DNA from: SpSt-1165 sp964391725
GTDB lineage: Bacteria > Chloroflexota > Anaerolineae > Anaerolineales > Anaerolineaceae
Assembly (NCBI GenBank): GCA_964391725.1
Contig: CAYMNB010000002.1
Coordinates: 80,895-144,894, forward strand
DNA: 64,000 nt
Direction of reading: 5' to 3'
A program made the position numbers and the translations under genes. The notes under the pieces were generated by a model. That model worked only from the letters and a program-made list of their open reading frames with translations. It searched no databases and was not told the origin of the DNA. Shown here one piece after another: positions 1-10,500 of the stretch. Each line of letters starts with the position of its first letter. The stretch's first letter is position 1.

Positions 1-1251
1 CCGCAGGGTAATCCTGATGGGGCCTTGAAGGCTCTGGTTTTCGATTCTCATTATGATTCTTACAAAGGCACTGTGGCCTATGTCCGCATTGTAGACGGGC
101 AGCTCAGACATACTGATGAATTGATGGTTATGTCAAATAAAACCGCCATCAAGCCAGTCGAAATCGGTTATTTTGCGCCTGCCATGAAACCAACCACGTT
201 GCTTGACAATGCAGAAGTGGGGTATGTTGCTACTGGACTCAAAACAGTATCGGAATGTCGGGTAGGTGATACGATAACGCTGTTGAGAAATCCAGCCGAC
301 GAGCCTCTGGCAGGCTATCGTCAGGCGAAACCAATGGTGTATGCTGGCATCTATCCGGTGGATGGTGAAGATTACATAGATTTAAAAGAATCATTGGCGA
401 AATTGCAAATGAATGACGCGGCCCTGGTATATGAACCGGAGACCTCACAGGCGTTGAATTTTGGTTTTCGCTGTGGATTTTTGGGTTTGTTTCACATGGA
501 GATCATACAGGAGCGATTAGAGCGCGAGTATGATCTTGATATCGTCATAACAGCACCATCGGTTGAGTACCGTGTTGTGATGACGACCGGTGAAGAAGTT
601 TATCTCGACTCTCCGGCAGAACTGCCGGACGAGGGTGGAATTACCGAGATTGCTGAACCCTGGATGCGGTTGCAGATCTTCACCCCCACGGAATTCTACG
701 GCACGGTGATGGATTTGACGACAAAACGGCGTGGTGAATTTATTGAGCAGGAGTATCCTTCGCCGAACCGTGTTCAGTTGACCTACGAGATACCTCTTTC
801 TGAGTTGATCGTGGACTTCTTCGACGATCTAAAGTCAAGAACCCGAGGATATGCCTCCATGGATTACAGCTTTGCCGAATACCGGGCGGGCGATCTGGTT
901 AAAATGGAAATATTGGTTACAGGGGAATCTGTTGATGCGCTGGCAACCATTGTTCACCGGGAAGATGCCTACCATCGCGGGCAATCATTGGTCAGTCGAT
1001 TAAAGAAGATCATACCCCGTCAGATGTTCGATGTGGCGATACAGGCATATTCAGGTGGAAGGGTTATTTCCCGCGCCAATGTCAAAGCACTGCGCAAAGA
1101 TGTGCTTGCGAAATGTTATGGCGGTGATATCACCCGTAAGAAAAAGCTGCTTGAAAAGCAAAAGAAGGGCAAAAAGCGCATGAAGATGGTGGGAAATGTC
1201 GAAATTCCCCAGGAAGCCTTCATGGCGGTATTGAAGTTGGGGGATGAGTGA
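1..1251 (+). CDS. lepA: Elongation factor 4 (LepA), 3' part
   Basis: The reading frame is open from base 1, so the gene starts upstream and its GTP-binding domain is missing. LepA is a ribosome-associated GTPase that back-translocates or remodels stalled elongation complexes. The visible part begins just before the FDSHYDSYKG segment that follows the G domain. It contains the domain III hallmark FGFRCGFLGLFHME (about residues 155-168 of the visible part), the EYPSPNRVQL-type segment, and the LepA-specific C-terminal domain ending in a Lys-rich stretch (KKKLLEKQKKGKKRMK) and a VEIPQEAF-type tail. The last four bases overlap the GTG start of the next gene (GTGA), so the two are translationally coupled. 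The family call is certain; only the 5' end is absent. Confidence 0.97.
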   Translation, partial: PQGNPDGALKALVFDSHYDSYKGTVAYVRIVDGQLRHTDELMVMSNKTAIKPVEIGYFAPAMKPTTLLDNAEVGYVATGLKTVSECRVGDTITLLRNPADEPLAGYRQAKPMVYAGIYPVDGEDYIDLKESLAKLQMNDAALVYEPETSQALNFGFRCGFLGLFHMEIIQERLEREYDLDIVITAPSVEYRVVMTTGEEVYLDSPAELPDEGGITEIAEPWMRLQIFTPTEFYGTVMDLTTKRRGEFIEQEYPSPNRVQLTYEIPLSELIVDFFDDLKSRTRGYASMDYSFAEYRAGDLVKMEILVTGESVDALATIVHREDAYHRGQSLVSRLKKIIPRQMFDVAIQAYSGGRVISRANVKALRKDVLAKCYGGDITRKKKLLEKQKKGKKRMKMVGNVEIPQEAFMAVLKLGDE

Positions 1252-2282
1252 CCTTTCCAAAAACGAGAACCAACCGCTGGCATAAATGGCTGCCGGGAAT
1301 CATCATTTCATTGGCTGTCATTATTGCGTTGGCTTTTGTGGTGGACTGGGGTCAGTTTTGGGTTTCATTCCGCCAGGTACGAATCACAACGGTTGCAAGC
1401 CTTGCGCTGCTAAGTTTTTTTTCTTTGGTATTCAGGTCATTGGCATGGCGCAGTTTGCTGGAAAACAGATTGTCTGTGATTGATGCATTTTTCTGCGAAA
1501 ATATAGGCTATTTGCTGAATAATTTGCTGCCTTTTCGCCTGGGCGAACTGGCGAGAGCTGTTGTTGGCGCTGAAAGAGCGGGTGGGACGATTGGTTTTGT
1601 CCTGCCCTCCATCTTGGTGGAGCGTTTGATCGATATTGGATTTGGTGCTTTGACCTTATTAATAGCTTTGCCGTTCATCATCGGTGGAGAATTCGTCACA
1701 TCTTCCGCTATTATCGCTATCATATTGGTGGGAACAGCCATTACCGGGATTATCTTTTTTGTGAAATATCTGCGAATATTTCAGAATATTGTTCATTGTT
1801 TGTTTGCCAGGTTTGAAACCGTCGAACAAAAATTATTGCACGCGTTGGACCAAATCCATGGGGGTTTGCATTCGTCGTTGCGCAGAAAAAGTATCTTCCT
1901 TGCGATTTTCTGGCTTGTTCTGACCTGGGCAGGCTATTGGGCTTCATTTTTCGTAGCCGTCAGAACAGCCGCTCCTCAGGCTCCATTCGCCTGGGCGCTT
2001 TTTGTGGGCGGCGTTGTGTCATTGGGGATTGCGGTTCCTTCCGCTCCAGGCAACATTGGGGTTTGGGAGGCTGCCTTTGTGGGTGCCATGGCGATTCTGG
2101 GGGTTGAATATTCAACGGCTTTGGCTGGCGCCATAATCATGCATCTGGTTGCATATCTGGTGACTGGCACAGCAGGTATAGCCGGTATCATTCTATATGG
2201 CGAGAGTTTTCATTCTATACTGATGAAAGTGAAAAAGCACAAGGTCAGTGATGAGGAAATACTGATGGGAGATCAACAATGA
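1248..2282 (+). CDS. Flippase-like integral membrane protein (LPG synthase TM / UPF0104 family)
   Basis: A 344-residue polytopic protein with about eight hydrophobic segments and no large soluble domain. The family signatures are visible: NLLPFRLGELAR near residue 94 and APGNIGVWEAAF near residue 266, both typical of the transmembrane half of lysylphosphatidylglycerol synthases (PF03706/TIGR00374). The aminoacyl-transferase half is absent. Such stand-alone proteins often sit in glycolipid or polysaccharide loci and are thought to move or modify lipids, but the activity is not established. The start is GTG overlapping the lepA stop, and the stop overlaps the next ATG (ATGA), which places it at the head of a four-gene overlapping block of sugar genes. 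A role in handling the lipid carrier of this locus is an inference. Confidence 0.88.
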   Translation: MTFPKTRTNRWHKWLPGIIISLAVIIALAFVVDWGQFWVSFRQVRITTVASLALLSFFSLVFRSLAWRSLLENRLSVIDAFFCENIGYLLNNLLPFRLGELARAVVGAERAGGTIGFVLPSILVERLIDIGFGALTLLIALPFIIGGEFVTSSAIIAIILVGTAITGIIFFVKYLRIFQNIVHCLFARFETVEQKLLHALDQIHGGLHSSLRRKSIFLAIFWLVLTWAGYWASFFVAVRTAAPQAPFAWALFVGGVVSLGIAVPSAPGNIGVWEAAFVGAMAILGVEYSTALAGAIIMHLVAYLVTGTAGIAGIILYGESFHSILMKVKKHKVSDEEILMGDQQ

Positions 2283-3319
2283 ATAGGTCGTATTTGATTA
2301 CAGGCGGGGCGGGATTCATTGGCTCCAATTATGCGGCAAGATTGCTTGAACGCGGCGAGAATGTCACTATTTTTGATAACCTTGTTCGCTCCGGCACAGA
2401 AAGTAACATCAAATGGCTTCAAGAAAAATATGGTGCTAATTCATTCGAATGGATACGCGAAGATGTTCGTAATGCTGCCGCAGTTGATAAAGCAGTCAAA
2501 AATGCCGATGTCGTTGTACATCTGGCAGGACAGGTAGCGGTGACATCATCGGTGATAGACCCCATGTATGACTTTTCTGTGAACGCAGGGGGAACTTTAA
2601 CCGTGTTAGAAGCGGTTCGTAAGGCAGGACACCGGCCTATCGTGATCTATTCGTCGACCAACAAGGTCTATGGCGGTATGGAAAATATGACATTGATCGA
2701 AGAGGATCATGCTTACCGTTACAAAGATTTTCCTCTCGGCATTTCTGAAGACCAGCCGTTGGATTTTCATTCGCCGTATGGCTGCTCAAAAGGCGCTGGT
2801 GATCAGTATGTGCGCGATTATGCGCGCATCTATGGGATTCCGACGGTCGTTATGCGCCAAAGCTGTATTTACGGGACAAGACAATTCGGTGTGGAAGATC
2901 AGGGCTGGGTAGCCTGGTTCATCATTGCAGCAATCGTCGGTCGTCCAATCACCATTTATGGTGACGGAAAACAGGTGCGTGATGTATTGTTCATTGACGA
3001 TTTGATGAATGCCTATGATCTTGCGGTCGACAACATCGATAAAGCCGCTGGCGAGATTTTCAATGTGGGTGGCGGACCTCGCAACACTATGTCAATTTGG
3101 GCAGAATTCCACGCTTATCTTGAACAGTTAATTGACAGAGAAATTCCAGTGACATGGAGCGATTGGCGGCCGGGAGACCAGAAAATTTATGTATCTGATA
3201 TCCGCAAAGCCAAGAAAATTATCCAATGGGAGCCCAAAGTCGGTGTGGAGGAGGGTATTACCAGACTTTTTAATTGGGTACGCGAGTACAAATCTTTGTT
3301 TGAAAATAACGAGCAATGA
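2279..3319 (+). CDS. NAD-dependent sugar epimerase, CDP-paratose 2-epimerase-like
   Basis: Extended short-chain dehydrogenase/epimerase of 346 residues. The Rossmann NAD site GGAGFIGSN is at residues 8-16, and the catalytic Tyr-x3-Lys is in YGCSKGAGDQY near residue 167. The segments LAGQVAVTSS, YSSTNKVYG, DFHSPYGCSKGA and DQGWVAWF are characteristic of the CDP-paratose (tyvelose) 2-epimerase RfbE branch rather than of UDP-glucose 4-epimerases. That enzyme inverts C2 of a CDP-dideoxyhexose. No CDP-glucose dehydratase or paratose synthase gene is in this window, so the true nucleotide sugar could differ. It overlaps both neighbours by ATGA and therefore acts with the adjacent glycosyltransferase and methyltransferase. 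Family call is strong; substrate is inferred. Confidence 0.87.
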   Translation: MNRSYLITGGAGFIGSNYAARLLERGENVTIFDNLVRSGTESNIKWLQEKYGANSFEWIREDVRNAAAVDKAVKNADVVVHLAGQVAVTSSVIDPMYDFSVNAGGTLTVLEAVRKAGHRPIVIYSSTNKVYGGMENMTLIEEDHAYRYKDFPLGISEDQPLDFHSPYGCSKGAGDQYVRDYARIYGIPTVVMRQSCIYGTRQFGVEDQGWVAWFIIAAIVGRPITIYGDGKQVRDVLFIDDLMNAYDLAVDNIDKAAGEIFNVGGGPRNTMSIWAEFHAYLEQLIDREIPVTWSDWRPGDQKIYVSDIRKAKKIIQWEPKVGVEEGITRLFNWVREYKSLFENNEQ

Positions 3320-4479
3320 AAATTCTGATTGTTTTGACCTACTACCGGCCGCATACAAGCGGTTTGACGATTTATGCTGAACGATTGGCCAAAGCTTTTG
3401 CAGATTTGGGGCACCAGGTTACGGTGCTAACCTCCCAATTTGATGCCGCCACTGCGCTTGATGAGGTTGTTGATGGGGTGAGGATTATTCGCGTTCCGGT
3501 TGTATTCAGGCTTAGCAAAGGGGTGATCATGCCCAGGTTTGGCTATTGGGCGACAAAACTGGTGAAATCACACGACGTAGTACAGCTTCATTTACCGCAA
3601 TTCGATGCGGCCGGTGTGGCACTGCGGGGGCGCCTTCTGAAAAAACCCACGATCATCACTTACCATTGCGATTTGTTGATGCCGCCTGGATTGATCAGCA
3701 AAGCCGCCAATATCGCGGTTTCTTTTGCCAACCGTTTGGCTGCGCTCTTTACCCACGGTTTTGTGGCATATACAGAAGATTTCGCGATCCATAGTCCCTA
3801 TCTGAACAGCAATTTGGGCAAAGTTGAAGTGATTCAACCGCCGGTTGTTATGCCGTCTGTGTCGCGTGATGCCGTCGAGGCATTCAGGACGGATCATCAA
3901 CTTGACGACCACCAACCAATCATCGGCATGGCCAGTCGTTTTGCCTCTGAAAAGGGCATCGGGGTCTTGCTTGAGTCTTTGGAAATCTTAAAAGAAAAAT
4001 ATCCGCAATTTAAGGTACTTTTCGCAGGCACCTACAAGAATGTCATGGGGGAAGAAGCCTACTTTGAGCGTTTGTATCCCATCATTGAACAGTATGAGCA
4101 GTCCGGTCAATGGGAGTTTCTGGGGAATTTATCGCCTGAACAAATGGCTGCTTTTTATCCTAATCTTGATATGGTTGTGGTTCCCAGCCTTAATTCCACA
4201 GAATCATTTGGTCTGGTGCAAATTGAGGCGATGATTCACGGAACCCCTTCCATCGCGTCAGATTTGCCGGGCGTTCGCCAGCCGGTGTTACAGCACCAAA
4301 TGGGAAAGGTCGTACCGATTGGTGATTCAAAAGCGTTGGCAGAGGCCATCATCGATATCGCTAACAACAAACAAGCGTATATCAAAGCCCCGCAACCTAT
4401 TGCCGAATTCTATGATCCGCTAACAGTTGCTTCACGTTACGAGCAATTGTTCAAACGGTTGTTGCAGGAGATTCGCTGA
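3316..4479 (+). CDS. Glycosyltransferase family 4
   Basis: 387 residues with GT-B architecture. The N-terminal acceptor domain begins with the usual YYRPHTSG loop (residues 9-16), and the C-terminal Rossmann domain starts near ASRFASEKGI (about residue 205). The E-x7-E donor-binding motif appears as ESFGLVQIE near residue 295. These enzymes transfer a sugar from a nucleotide-sugar donor to a lipid-linked or glycan acceptor on the cytoplasmic face of the membrane. The start overlaps the epimerase stop by ATGA, and the methyltransferase follows after three bases. Donor and acceptor cannot be read from the sequence. Confidence 0.93.
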   Translation: MKILIVLTYYRPHTSGLTIYAERLAKAFADLGHQVTVLTSQFDAATALDEVVDGVRIIRVPVVFRLSKGVIMPRFGYWATKLVKSHDVVQLHLPQFDAAGVALRGRLLKKPTIITYHCDLLMPPGLISKAANIAVSFANRLAALFTHGFVAYTEDFAIHSPYLNSNLGKVEVIQPPVVMPSVSRDAVEAFRTDHQLDDHQPIIGMASRFASEKGIGVLLESLEILKEKYPQFKVLFAGTYKNVMGEEAYFERLYPIIEQYEQSGQWEFLGNLSPEQMAAFYPNLDMVVVPSLNSTESFGLVQIEAMIHGTPSIASDLPGVRQPVLQHQMGKVVPIGDSKALAEAIIDIANNKQAYIKAPQPIAEFYDPLTVASRYEQLFKRLLQEIR

Positions 4480-4482
4480 CCT

Positions 4483-5277
4483 ATGTCGACCAAAGACTAT
4501 CTCTGGCTGAATCTTCGTGAACTGCCCTATTTTAGGGGAGCGTTGCGGGCTGTAGAAGGTAGTTTCTATGAGCAGTTTGCGCTAAACAACCCTGTACTCG
4601 ATCTTGGGTGCGGGGACGGTCAATTCACGGCGATTACCTTTGATCAGCCTATGGATGTGGGAATCGATCCCTGGCTTGAGCCATTGAGGGAGGCTAGAAA
4701 GCGTGATGCTTATCGTCATGTCATTATGAATGAAGGGGCATGTTTCCCGGTTCCAGACAGTTATTTTGCCACCGTCATTTCGAATTCTGTTCTCGAGCAT
4801 GTGGAAAACCTGGCGCCTGTGTTAGAAGAAGTTGCGCGCGTATTGAAACCGGGTGGGCAATTTCTCTTCTGTGTGCCAAACCATCAGTTTCTGAGCAATT
4901 TGTCGATTGGCAAATTCTCGGATCACATTGGTTTGAAAAAACTGGCGAATAGTTACCGTACGTGGTTCAATAAAATCTCAAGGCACTATCACTGCGATTC
5001 GCCGGAGATTTGGGAACAGCGGGTAAAGGAGGCAGGCTTTGACCTCGAGCGGTGGTGGCATTATTATTCGCCCAAATCGCTCGCTATGCTGGAATGGGGG
5101 CATTACTTCGGACTGCCTTCCTGGATCATTCACCGAATAACAGGCCGTTGGATCCTGGTTCCTGCCAAATGGAACCTGTGGTTGACCAGGAAAATCGTAG
5201 AAAAGTCGTATGGTGAGAAAACTGATAATGACCCGAAAGGTGCGTATACTTTCTATGTCGCCAGGCGAAAATCATAA
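4483..5277 (+). CDS. Class I SAM-dependent methyltransferase
   Basis: 264 residues with a Methyltransf_11-type core. The SAM-binding motif I is LDLGCGDGQF near residues 38-47, motif II is the acidic GIDPW region, and NSVLEHVENL plus RVLKPGGQFLF form motifs III and IV. The position directly after the GT4 gene in the overlapping block suggests it methylates a sugar or lipid intermediate of the glycoconjugate. The C-terminal third is aromatic-rich (WWHYYSPKS) and not typical of small-molecule enzymes of this fold. An ATG three bases after the preceding stop is the only good start. The real acceptor is unknown. Confidence 0.88.
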   Translation: MSTKDYLWLNLRELPYFRGALRAVEGSFYEQFALNNPVLDLGCGDGQFTAITFDQPMDVGIDPWLEPLREARKRDAYRHVIMNEGACFPVPDSYFATVISNSVLEHVENLAPVLEEVARVLKPGGQFLFCVPNHQFLSNLSIGKFSDHIGLKKLANSYRTWFNKISRHYHCDSPEIWEQRVKEAGFDLERWWHYYSPKSLAMLEWGHYFGLPSWIIHRITGRWILVPAKWNLWLTRKIVEKSYGEKTDNDPKGAYTFYVARRKS

Positions 5278-5354
5278 CGGTGGTTTGCATTCATGAAGGA
5301 TTCATTGCTTATGAAACAGCTTAATATCACGTTAACTGAACAAGAGAAAAGCGT

Positions 5355-7547
5355 ATGACTACAGAACCCAGCCTTCTAGATTTTTTGGTAGCCAAGATTC
5401 AGTTTTGGAAGAAAAGTGAGATTGATTTCTCAAAGTATTTACGATTCGAAACAATTACCCCAGAAGTTGTTGATGAAGAGGGTAGTGACATTATTGCACA
5501 AGAATTGAAGGCTTTAACTCTTAACCCTCCAGGCGAAACCGCGGAATTGAGTGTTTCAAAAAAAACCAGAAAATGGGATTTTGCCACTTTTCCCTGGCGA
5601 TTGCTGGTTAGTCTCACGTTTATCTTGACAGGCCAAAGTCTTATGGAGCCGCCTGAGCCAGACTGGCAATTGGCACTGGCATTCTATCTAATCGCTGCTG
5701 GCTTATTGGTGTGGAGCTTTCTGAAAAAAGAACTCGCTGTCAAAGAAAAGAAAATCAGACTAACGAATAATTTTGACAGTATTGTTCGGCCTGTCTTTCT
5801 GCTGGGCAGCATACCTTTTCTGTTGACGGCTTTTTTGTTGATGGGGTTGAACCGGTTTACTTTTGTAAATTTAACAGCGTGGCTTGTTGGCATACTTTTT
5901 GTTATTACAGGTTTTTGGGCGGATGTGCCCGATCTTCTGACGATATGGAAGCAAAAATTTTCTAAAGCTTTCAACAACAGAGGTGTACGCATTCGCATCC
6001 GCTGGTGGGATGTGCTGTTGGTTTTGACCGCCGTGTTGATCATTTTCTTCCGAACCCATCAATTGCAGCAGGTGCCGGCAGAAATGTTCAGTGACCATGC
6101 TGAGAAGTTGCTGGATGTCCAGGATGTTTTGGATGGTATTTATCCGATCTATTTCCCCCGCAATACAGGCCGTGAAGGCTTTCAAATGTATCTTTCTGCC
6201 TTTGTTGCCAGATACCTGGGCGTTGGTATAACATCAATGACGTTGAAAATCGGCACTGTTTTGATGGGCTTGCTCATGCTTCCTTATATGTATTTATTGG
6301 GGAAAGAGCTATTCAATAAACGGGTCGGATTTTATGCTTTGCTGTTTATCGGCGTTGCATATTGGCCCAATGTGATTGCGAGGGTTGGCTTGCGCTATAT
6401 CTTGTATGCTGCTTTCACAGCACCAACTTTGTATCACTTACTGAGAGGTCTGCGCCATCAAAATCGCAATGACTTTATCATCGCCGGTATTTTTCTTGGG
6501 CTGGGGTTGCATGGTTACACCTCGTTTCGATTTGTGCCGATTGCGGTTGTTCTAACCATAGCTCTTTACTGGCTTCATCACCTTAAGCAGAAAAAATTGA
6601 TTAACAACGCTCTCTTTGGGTTACTCATCATAGCGCTGGTCAGCCTGGTGATATTCTTGCCCTTGCTTCGCTATTGGGTGGACAATCCGTCTTTGTTCAG
6701 TTACCGAATGGCGACCAGACTGGGTACAGCCGAAAGAGACTATCCCGGCAATCCAATTGTTATTTTCCTGCAAAATTTGCTTGACGCAAGTTTGATGTTC
6801 TTTAGCGATGGGGGACATATCTGGGTGCATTCTGTGATTAAGCGACCTGCGCTTGATTTTGTGTCGGCCGGTTTTTATTTTGTCGGGGTTCTTTATGCCC
6901 TTCTCTCATACATTAAGCAAAGATCGTGGGAAAAGATGAGCATATTGGTTGCTATTCCATTGTTACTGATGCCATCTATACTTTCGCTGGCTTTCCCCGA
7001 GGAAAACCCGAGTTTGAATCGCCCTGCGGCTGCGATGGTGCCTGTTTTCCTGCTGGCTGGGGTAGGTATGGATGCTATTCTGGGCTCAATGAAAAAGGCC
7101 TTCAAGTCCAAAGGCGGCAGCTTGTTTGTGGCTTTTCTAACGGTAATTTTGCTTTTTATCTCTGCTTCTGCTAACTATGGTTTGGTGTTTGATAAATATG
7201 CGCAGCAATTCCGCCTTGGTGCCTGGAATACCAGTGATATCGGCCGAGTGATCGACAACTATGCCAACTCTGTTGGCGATTATGAATCTGCTTATGTCAT
7301 CCCCTATCCACATTGGGTAGATACAAGGCTTGTCGGGATCAACGCGGGCCAGCCACGAAAAGATTATGCCCTACCGCGCGATATGATCGAACAGGTGACG
7401 GAAATTCCTGGACAAAAACTGTTCATCTTTCGTTATGATGACAGAGAAGCATTTGATACCCTGACCAACATCTATCCTATTGGCATCCTTTCCTATTTCG
7501 AGTCTGAACTTCCAGGCAGAGATTTTTATATGCTTCTGGTGCCATAA
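5355..7547 (+). CDS. GT-C/GT39-like membrane glycosyltransferase
   Basis: 730 residues: an N-terminal cytoplasmic stretch of about 75 residues, then about twelve membrane segments, then a C-terminal periplasmic-type tail of about 120 residues. The first extracytoplasmic loop carries an acidic SDHAEK segment near residue 246 followed by GREGFQMYL, the place and style of the catalytic acidic motif of PMT/ArnT (GT39) enzymes. Such enzymes take polyprenyl-phosphate sugars and glycosylate proteins or lipids on the outer face of the membrane. It is the first of four consecutive large GT-C proteins here. There is a 77-base gap before it and no clear ribosome binding site (AAGAG at a distance). Glycosyltransferase fold is likely; donor and acceptor are unknown. 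Confidence 0.8.
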   Translation: MTTEPSLLDFLVAKIQFWKKSEIDFSKYLRFETITPEVVDEEGSDIIAQELKALTLNPPGETAELSVSKKTRKWDFATFPWRLLVSLTFILTGQSLMEPPEPDWQLALAFYLIAAGLLVWSFLKKELAVKEKKIRLTNNFDSIVRPVFLLGSIPFLLTAFLLMGLNRFTFVNLTAWLVGILFVITGFWADVPDLLTIWKQKFSKAFNNRGVRIRIRWWDVLLVLTAVLIIFFRTHQLQQVPAEMFSDHAEKLLDVQDVLDGIYPIYFPRNTGREGFQMYLSAFVARYLGVGITSMTLKIGTVLMGLLMLPYMYLLGKELFNKRVGFYALLFIGVAYWPNVIARVGLRYILYAAFTAPTLYHLLRGLRHQNRNDFIIAGIFLGLGLHGYTSFRFVPIAVVLTIALYWLHHLKQKKLINNALFGLLIIALVSLVIFLPLLRYWVDNPSLFSYRMATRLGTAERDYPGNPIVIFLQNLLDASLMFFSDGGHIWVHSVIKRPALDFVSAGFYFVGVLYALLSYIKQRSWEKMSILVAIPLLLMPSILSLAFPEENPSLNRPAAAMVPVFLLAGVGMDAILGSMKKAFKSKGGSLFVAFLTVILLFISASANYGLVFDKYAQQFRLGAWNTSDIGRVIDNYANSVGDYESAYVIPYPHWVDTRLVGINAGQPRKDYALPRDMIEQVTEIPGQKLFIFRYDDREAFDTLTNIYPIGILSYFESELPGRDFYMLLVP

Positions 7548-7565
7548 CAAAGCAGGCAGGATTTT

Positions 7566-10500
7566 ATGGAAAAACCCTCACTCATGAAAGATAATAGAAA
7601 ATCAAGTTTTGCGAACCTGTTATGGGTCATCCTGCTTGTAGGGGTTGTAGTCTTCGGTGGTTATTTGCGAACACTGGGCATGGATTGGGATGATGGCGAG
7701 TATTTGCATCCGGATGAACGGTTTTTGACTTTCGTGGTCTCCTCGATCCAGCCCAATGATGGCCCGCGTGATTTTTTCAATACAGAGCTGTCAACGATGA
7801 ATCCGGGCAACGTCGGTTATCGCTTCTATGTGTATGGAACCTTACCGCTGTTTGTCAATCGCTTTGTCAGTGATTTTCTTAGCAGCAGCGGATTGGATAT
7901 GATGCTCCTGGGCCGTGAAGCTACCGGTTGGAACATGTATTTAACGGGGCGCTATATATCGGCGGTTTTGGATACATTTACCATCGTAATAACCTTCCTC
8001 ATCGGGATGAAACTATTCAAGAAAATGTGGGCGGCGGTGTTAGCGGCTGGATTGTACGCCTTTACCGCCTTGCCGATCCAGTTATCTCATTACTTCACCG
8101 TTGATATCATGGCGAACTTCTTCAGCATGGCGGCAGTTTATTTTGCGGTGTTAGTGATGCAGGGTGAATCCTTTGGCAAAGTGATTGGGGAGGATGATGA
8201 GGGGTCATTCCTTCGGAAGTTGGGAAAATATACTGGGAGAAATTGGCGGGACATTATCCATTTTTTCCTTTTTGGTGTGTCTTTCGGTCTGGCCATGGCA
8301 TGCAAAATCAGCGTTCTTCCGATAGCCCTCTTAGTTGTGGTTGCTGTGCTTGTGCGCTATTTCCGGCTTCCACAGGATGAACGTGACTATGTGATTCCTC
8401 TGTTCATTTTTGGGGTTGTATTTGCCGGAATCATCTCATTTCTGGCGTTCCGAATTGGTCAGCCATATGCTTTCACGGGCCCAGGGTTTCTACATATGGT
8501 TCCAGATAAAGCCTGGATCGAGACTTTACAGAATCTTGAAGGGCAGAGCAAAGGGTTGGTGGATTTCCCGCCAGCATTACAATGGTCACGGCGGCCGATC
8601 ACCTTTGGTTTTAAAAACCTGACAGTGTGGGGATTGGGCCTTCCCTTGGGGATCGCTGCCTGGGCAGCTTTTGTTTTGATGAGTATCCAGATCCTGCGCG
8701 GTAAGTGGAAAGACCATCTCCTCATATGGACCATCACGGTGATATTCTTTGTGTGGCAGTCGGTCAACTTTACCTCCAGCATGCGCTATTATCTGCAAAT
8801 TTATGTGACACTGGCAATTATTGGGGCGTGGGGATGTATGTGTCTCTTTGGCTATTTCAAGGCACATAAACCGAAACTCCTCTTCTTGCCCATCGTAATC
8901 ACGGCAATCGTCTTTTTGGGCACACTCGCCTATGGGTTTGCCTTTTCACGTATCTATACAAGACCTGCAACCAGGGTGGAAGCCTCTGACTGGTATTACC
9001 AGAATATACCAGGCCCCGTCAATGTCATTATTGAGACTGATGACGGTGAGAAGCAGCAAGTCCTGCCATACGAGGCGGGGCTGCGAATAAGCAGCGATTT
9101 ACCAGCGGTGTGGTCATTTATTGCGCAGGACACCACGCGGGTGAATCAACTCAACTTTGACCATATCCGCCAGGAATATGTCAACCAGCCTGAATATACC
9201 GGGATAGAAGTGTTGATATCATCTGATATCGAAGGGGAAGATGTGGTTGGATACGGTGAACTGTGGGGGGAATTTGGTTGGGAGCAGCATCAGTTTGGCA
9301 CTCAACAGGCGGTCAATTTTCAATTTCCGGTTGATCTCGTGGCGGATCAACGATATTTTCTATGGGTGAAGCCGGCGGGCGACGATATCCACGTGCGTTT
9401 ATCTGGGGTAGCGAAATTGTTGGATAGTTCAATTGGTGTGAATGGTAAATCATTCATCATTCTGCCTGAGTTTGTAGAACCGATCACTCAGCAACAGCCA
9501 AAGCTTTTCACTTTTCAGTCTATGTTTGAAGGTGAGATCATCCAGATTCATATTCCTCATATCGTTGATACCGCTGGACTGGACAATGATCAGGTATTAG
9601 AGGTGAAGGTGTTTACGGGAGGCAGGCAGGTGTCTGCTTCGGTTATCTGCTCGTTTGCCCCGGTCACCGATGCGCGCGGAGAAGAATATGTCTTTGTATT
9701 CGAACCGGGTATACTCGTCAACCGGGGTGATTCCGTCGAGATCGAATTCTCGTTTGGGGGTGAAGGTGGAGTTGCTCTTTACGGCAGCAAACAAGCCAAT
9801 GAAAGTTCCTGGGATGATGTGGTGCCGTTGCGGCGTCAGGGGTATGATCCATTTTATGAGGTAAGCGGTGTCTATAGAACCAACCTGAACTTTGAAATGT
9901 ATTGGAATGATGATGAAAGCAAGCGGGAGAGATTCTTAACCATTATCGACCAGGCCGACATCATCATGATGACCTCCAATCGGCAATGGGGCACAACGAC
10001 ACGCGTGCCTGAACGTTATCCGATGACGACCATGTATTACCGGGAATTAATCGGCTGTCCACCTGAAAAGGAAGTGTTTTGGTGTTATGCGGTGGCTGAA
10101 CCGGGCATGTTTGAAGGAAACCTTGGCTTCCGGCTTAAAGAGGTCTTTCAGAGCAATCCCAATATCGGATCCATTGCATTCAATACGCAATTTGCTGAAG
10201 AAGCCTTCACTGTTTACGATCATCCAAAGGTACTGGTTTTTGAAAAGACCGACGATTATGACCGTGCGAAAGTGGCAGACCTTTTTTATGCGGTTGATCT
10301 GAACAATGTTGTACACATGATCCCGGCGGATGTACCACTGCGGCCAAAGAATCTGTTATTGCCTTCTGGGCGCCTGGCTGGACAGAGGTCTGGGGGCACC
10401 TGGGCAGATCTATATCCACCTCAATCTCTGCTAAATCAATCACCATTGGCGGCGGCAGTGGTCTGGTACCTGGCAATTGCCCTATTGGGGGTGATATCTT

